A program made the translations under genes and the position numbers. From Pseudorasbora parva (lineage: Eukaryota > Chordata > Actinopteri > Cypriniformes > Gobionidae): 64,000 nucleotides of DNA. Shown piece after piece: positions 55,544 through 64,000 of the stretch. The first letter of the stretch is position 1. Each line of letters opens with the position of its first letter. Where the stretch lies: contig NC_090174.1 of the NCBI RefSeq assembly GCF_024679245.1, forward strand, positions 20,992,024-21,056,023, written 5' to 3'. The notes under the pieces were generated by a model. It saw nothing but the letters and a program-made list of their open reading frames with translations, made no database searches and was not told the DNA's origin.

Positions 55544-56138
55544 GTAAGTGTATTTTATTATTTAAGTTGGTCCGTTTAACAGTTTATGTAACTCATGACA
55601 CAAAGTGCAACGCTGTTTAGCTTTGTTAACTAACGTTAGATGGTAATTGAAACTAATCCGAAAAACTTAGTATATAATAGTGTAGTAATTCATTCAGACA
55701 CCATCGATTGTTGGTGTTTGTAATGATCAGTTTAAACTACTGAATAGACAGCTTACCATTCTGAAACATCCAGCAAAAGTCTTTCCTGAGCAGGTTGTAA
55801 TCGATCCTCTTCGTTATTCTCCGGGTCTGATTCCGACTCAAATTGATAAGGCAATATAGACATTTTTGCAATAACATTGAGCGCGCGTATCTGGTATACC
55901 CGTTATGACAAGAGGCGGGACCTTTCCGGGCAACGTGCTAAGCTGCTGTCCAATCACAGCGCGGGAAGCGCTGGCCTAATCAGAACTCGTTATGTGTTTC
56001 TGAAGGAGGGACTTCATAGAACAAGGAAATCATCAGACCGTTTTTAGGACAGAGGAAACACCGGTATACAGATAAGTAAATTGAAAACAGATAAGTAAAC
56101 ATAATTAAAGCTTCGAAAACACGCGAAGAATGGGGCCT
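55544..56138 (+). mobile_element. Right part of the Kolobok-like element, ending at TTAA
   Basis: From about 55905 it matches 21170-21482 (GAGGCGGGACCTTTCCGGGC and GCTTCGAAAACACG), then ends at TTAA (56139-56142). 55544-55900 is unassigned. The catalytic part is deleted or unrecognisable and no left end (AGGTCCC) was seen upstream. Confidence 0.65.
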
Positions 56139-60337
<4,199 letters not shown>

Positions 60338-60620
60338 TGTCACGCCCTCACAAACATCAGCCACTGCCAACCCCACTCGTTCACCATCACCTGAATTCTG
60401 AACACCTGGGCACCATCACCAGACAGCACTATATCAACCCGGCTCACCTTCACTCCCATTTTCTGGTCCTTCACCGATTCCATCGTCCACTACCCTTCCT
60501 TCGTAGAAGCCCTCACCTGTACCATCTTCGTCTTCATTGTCATCTTCGTCTTCACCTTCATTGTCTTCGCCGTCATCGTCATCCGTCTGAGTGTCACCTT
60601 CCACCTAAGTATCACCTGTG
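60338..60620 (+). repeat. Putative 5' LTR
   Basis: Starts TGTCACGCC as sushi-type LTRs do and includes a run of TCTTCGTCTTC-type repeats at 60525-60585. The right edge and primer-binding site cannot be fixed without the 3' LTR. Confidence 0.5.
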
Positions 60621-60639
60621 TTCGAAGGATTGCAGCGGG

Positions 60640-61250
60640 TTTCTCTTGCAATGTTCCCTGTGTATGGAAGCAAATTTCCTATCTGTTCCACTGCGAGAGA
60701 GGCCGGGTGGCGTTTATTATCTCATTACTCTCAGGCCGAGCCCTTCAGTGGGCACAGTCATTATGGGAAACGAATGCCCCCGTCATCGGCTCCACCAAAG
60801 ACTTCTGCACTCATCTAAAAGAGGTATTTGGTCAACAAACTGCCGTATTATCTGTCCATGATCAACTGTTTTCTATTCGCCAAGGCAAACAAGAGACAAC
60901 AGGTTCCTATGCATTGCGTATCCGCACGCTGGCCTGTATGAGTGGATGGAATGAATCAACCCTCGTCACCGCCTTCCGCCACGGCCTCCTCGCTGAAATC
61001 AAGCAACTCATTGTGGTCTACGAGGATGCCATGGGCTTGGAAGCCCTCATCCAGAAAACCATCCACGTGTCTCAACGGTTATCTGCCTGTAGCCTCTCCT
61101 CCACGCTGGAGGAGTCAACCGCGGACATCATCCTGGGACGCCCCTGGCTCATCTTGCACCAGCCGCATATCTGCTGGTCCACCGGAGAGATCCTGCAATG
61201 GGATGAGAACTGCTTTGATCGTTGTATTCATTGTCCTTGCCGAAAAGGTC
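60640..61250 (+). pseudogene. Gag with protease remnant, deleted and frameshifted
   Basis: Capsid-type sequence in two frames that meet near 60700: an early part with LQCSLCMEANF and a longer part with FIISLLSGRALQWAQSLW. Soon after LEALIQKTIHVSQRL the sequence jumps to DIILGRPWL, which belongs downstream of the protease active site. The nucleocapsid zinc knuckle and the protease Asp triad are therefore missing, pointing to one internal deletion near 61110-61125. Confidence 0.8.
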
Positions 61251-62640
61251 CATCATCATCATCAGTTCCTTCATCATTACCTGTCCAGTCCACCTCAGTA
61301 GAGAGTCCTGAAACTCAAGTCAACGTGGCCATTCCCCCAGCTTATCGGGCATTCCAGGATGTCTTCAGTAAGCAGTTGGCTACCAAACTACCACCCCATC
61401 GGCCATGGGACTGCGCCATCGACCTCCTGCCTGGGGCTACTCTACCCAAAGGCCGTGTCTATCCTCTGTCCATCCCGGAACAGAAGGCTATGGAGGAGTA
61501 CGTGCATGAAGCGCTAAGGGCTTTGTGGCCAAGAAGGACGGAGGCTTGCGGCTGTGTATCGACTACCATCACCTTAATTCTCAGACTGTAAAGTTTAGTT
61601 ATCCTCTTCCTCTGGTCCCATCCACGCTAGAACAACTCCGTGGGGCCACCATCTTCTCCAAGCTCAATCTTAGAAGCACCTACAACCTCATTCGCATTCA
61701 CAAGGGAGACGAGTGGAAGACAGCCTTCATCACTCCCTCAGGTCACTATGAATATCAGGTGATGCCGTATGGCCTGTCCAACTCACCCTCCGTCTTCCAA
61801 AATTACATGAATGAGGTATTTCATGAATTGTTAAACAAGTTTGTCATTGTCTATATCGAAGATATACTCATCTGTTCTAGTGACCTGAGGGAGCATGAGG
61901 AGCATGTCCGTCAAGTCCTGCAAAAGCTCAGAGACCATCACCTTTATCTCAAGCTCGAGAAGTGCAAGTTCCTCGTCTCCACTGTCCAGTTTCTTGGGTA
62001 CATCATAGACACCCACGGAGTCAAGATGGACCAGAGGAAGGTGGACACCATTACCCATTGGCCTCAGCCCACTACCATCAAAGAGCTGCAGCGCTTCCTG
62101 GGATTCGCCAACTTCTACCGCCGCTTCATAAAGAATTACAGCCTGCTCAGCTCCTCACTCACCTCTCTGCTCCAGAACCGGCCCAAGTCTCTGTCCTGGA
62201 CTTCATCGGCCACGGAGGCCTTTCACCAGTTGAACAACGCCTTCCAGTCCGCTCCGATCCGATCCTGGTCCACCCCAATCCTTATCTTACGTTTATCGTT
62301 GAAGTGGACGCCTCATCGACCGGGGTCAGAGCGGTTCTGTCTCAGCGGCAGGGGACACCCTCACGACTCCATCCATGTACCTTCTTCTCCAAGAAGCTAT
62401 TCCCTGGCAGAGCACAACTACGAAATCGGGAACCTGGAGCTCCTGGTGATCAAGCTCGCCCTGGAGGAATGGAGACACTGGCTGGAGGGAGCAGAACATC
62501 TAGTTGAAGTCATCACCAACCATCGTAACCTTGAGTACCTTCGAGATGCCAAACAGCTGAATCATCGTCAGGCCCCCTGGGCCCTCTTCTTCACCAGATT
62601 CAATTTCAAGGTGACGTACCGTCCAGGGAACCAGAACAAC
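61251..62640 (+). pseudogene. Ty3-type reverse transcriptase and RNase H, inactive
   Basis: The first RT part (DLLPGATLPKGRVYPLS) is in one frame and the rest in another, joined near 61530 with a short deletion before VAKKDGG. The first catalytic Asp position reads FSKLNLRS (Asn in place of Asp) and the active box reads YIED in place of [18 protein letters not shown] marks the thumb/connection. RNase H is split by two compensating frame changes (about 62270-62400), with VEVDASSTG in the alternative frame, then [13 protein letters not shown] and VTYRPGNQNN. Confidence 0.85.
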
Positions 62641-63790
62641 TGGGCGAATGCCCTTTCTAGGCTTCACCAAGCCGACCCTAAGCCAGAGCACCGTGAAACC
62701 ATTCTCCCTCCAGCCAGGGTTGTCAGCCCGATCCAGTGGGCGCTCCACGAGCAGATCAAACAGGAGAACGCCCAACAGCCTGCTCCGCCGGGAGGTCCAG
62801 AAGGGCACCTCTCCGTCCCGCCTCGCCATCGCCTGCCCCTTCTGGACTTAGCTCATTCTTCACCAGGCTCTGGACACCCAGGCAGGAGAAGGACCCTCTC
62901 TCTCCTTCGCTACCGTTACTGGTGGCCCGCCATGCCTCAGGATGTCTCCCTATTCGTCAAGGGATGTTAAGTCTGCACCATTGCCAACACCCCTAGGGGA
63001 CTCCCCGAGGGCAAGCTGGTCCCTCTTCCGATCCCCGAGCAACCCTGGAGCCATCTGGGGATCGACTTCATGACCAACCTGCCACCATCCCAAGGTTTCA
63101 CCTGTATCCTAGTCGTTGTCGACAGATTTTCGAAATCCTGCAAACTCATCCCTTCCAAAGGCTTACCTACGGTGTTGGAAACCGCGGAGGCACTCTTCAC
63201 CCAAGTCTTTCGACATTTTGGGCTTCCGGAAGACATCTTTTCCAACCGAAGACCCCAATTAATCTCTTAAATGTGGACTGCCTCTCATCAGGTTACCATC
63301 CTCAGACCAATGGCCAGACTGAACGCAAGATCCAGGAGATCGGGAGATTCCTGAGGGTATACTGCCACTAGAATCAGGAGAGCTGGAGCCAGTATCTGCC
63401 CTGGGCCGAATATACACAGAATTCGCTCCAGCAGTCCACCACAGGGCTAACCCCCTTCCAATGTGTCCTCGGCTACCAACCACCGCTCTTCCCCTGGACG
63501 GGTGAGCCCTCGGAGGTCCCAGCGGTGGATTAGTGGTTCTGCCAGAGCGAGAGGCTCTGGGACTCAGCGCACGTGCAACTCCAGCAGGCAGTCTGGAGAC
63601 ACAAGCACCACGCTGACGCCAAACGCGGACCCACGCCGCGGTACCAGCCAGGCCAGAAGGTCTGGTTCTCCACGAGGGACGTCCGTCTCCGGCTGCCTTG
63701 CCGTAAGCTGAGTCCCCAATACAACGTTCACGGTAGACATGCAGCTGAACGAAGTCACCTACCGCCTTCACCTTCCACCCACCTATAAAA
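62641..63790 (+). pseudogene. Integrase, broken by stops
   Basis: Remnants of the zinc-binding H/H/C/C region (ending LFVKGC, then TAA at 62968) and of the DDE core ([12 protein letters not shown] with the first Asp; a shifted frame with HPQTNGQTE near 63290). Further stops occur near 63268, 63370 and 63530. The C-terminal part contains KVWFSTRDV, a GPY-type region precursor. Confidence 0.78.
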
Positions 63791-63889
63791 TATTACCATC
63801 ATTTCATGTATCTTTACTAAAGCCCTTCACTGAACCTGTCCCGTCTTCACCCACATATCCTGGTGATGATGCTGTACCTGCTCCTCCTA

Positions 63890-64000
63890 CCATCGATGAG
63901 GACCCATCAGTCTACCGCGTGAGAGCCATCCTCGACTCGTGGCGACGGGGTTCCCGGATGGAATACCTGGTAGATTGGGAGGACTATGGTCCTGAGGAGC
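63890..64000 (+). pseudogene. Chromodomain of the retrotransposon (partial)
   Basis: Encodes [11 protein letters not shown], then [14 protein letters not shown], the classic chromodomain start with its aromatic cage residues. In chromoviruses this C-terminal integrase domain targets insertion to particular histone marks. The window ends inside it. Confidence 0.8.

Larger units (their letters stand above)
60338..64000 (+). mobile_element. Ty3/sushi-like (chromovirus-type) LTR retrotransposon, degenerate, truncated by window end
   Basis: A 5' LTR-like start (TGTCACGCCCTCAC) at 60338 is followed by gag, a protease remnant, RT/RNase H, integrase and a chromodomain in the Ty3 order. Numerous frameshifts, in-frame stops and deletions show it is dead. 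The 3' LTR lies beyond the window. Confidence 0.88.

Overview
The window reads as nuclear DNA of a teleost fish, most likely a cyprinid-type (cypriniform) genome. The grounds are spliced vertebrate exons (a kelch-propeller gene and the start of a kcnt1-type potassium channel gene), a repeat spectrum typical of such fish (DIRS retrotransposons, Tc1-like elements, an RTE-type LINE, a sushi/chromovirus-type Ty3 element, many TTAA-flanked MITEs) and very long (CA)n/(TG)n tracts. No prokaryotic operon, CRISPR array or organellar gene is visible. Species assignment is inference.

Layout. 1-6 kb: one exon-like segment, a fold-back MITE, an L2-like LINE tail, a dispersed repeat tied to (CA)n tracts, and one tiny candidate exon (5394-5433). 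6.05-11.4 kb: a nearly complete minus-strand DIRS retrotransposon with inverted terminal repeats (ITRs), an internal complementary region (ICR), gag, RT/RNase H, a methyltransferase-type region and a tyrosine recombinase with its catalytic residues. 11.4-21 kb: non-coding DNA with SINE- and MITE-like repeats. 20.8-22.7 kb: a TTAA-flanked MITE and a nested fold-back element. 22.7-28.7 kb: a second, decayed minus-strand DIRS element that has lost its RT active site and carries a hAT-type insertion with a perfect 8-bp target duplication plus a 103-bp insert with a 14-bp duplication. 29-38.2 kb: two Tc1-like relics, an RTE LINE relic, a duplicated block and a long-inverted-repeat element. 38.9-48.1 kb: six plus-strand exons encoding a complete six-bladed kelch propeller up to the stop codon, with a GC-AG intron. 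48.7-49.9 kb: a tandem duplication containing GAA/AAT expansions. 50.1-52.7 kb: CpG-containing 5' region and first three coding exons of kcnt1 on the plus strand. 53-60 kb: probably kcnt1 intron, with a minisatellite and a THAP-domain exon of a Kolobok-like transposon. 60.3-64 kb: 5' LTR and degenerate gag-pol of a Ty3/sushi-like retrotransposon, running off the window in its chromodomain.

The host genes are unrelated in function: the kelch protein is probably a substrate adaptor or actin-binding protein, and the channel is a sodium-activated potassium channel. Most of the remaining DNA is mobile-element sequence in several nested layers. The most informative new observations are a shared promoter-like cassette (CRE-type site plus TATA box) in the ITRs of two divergent DIRS elements, a conserved Cys/His module at the gag N-terminus of both, and an ordered history of nested insertions around the second DIRS element.
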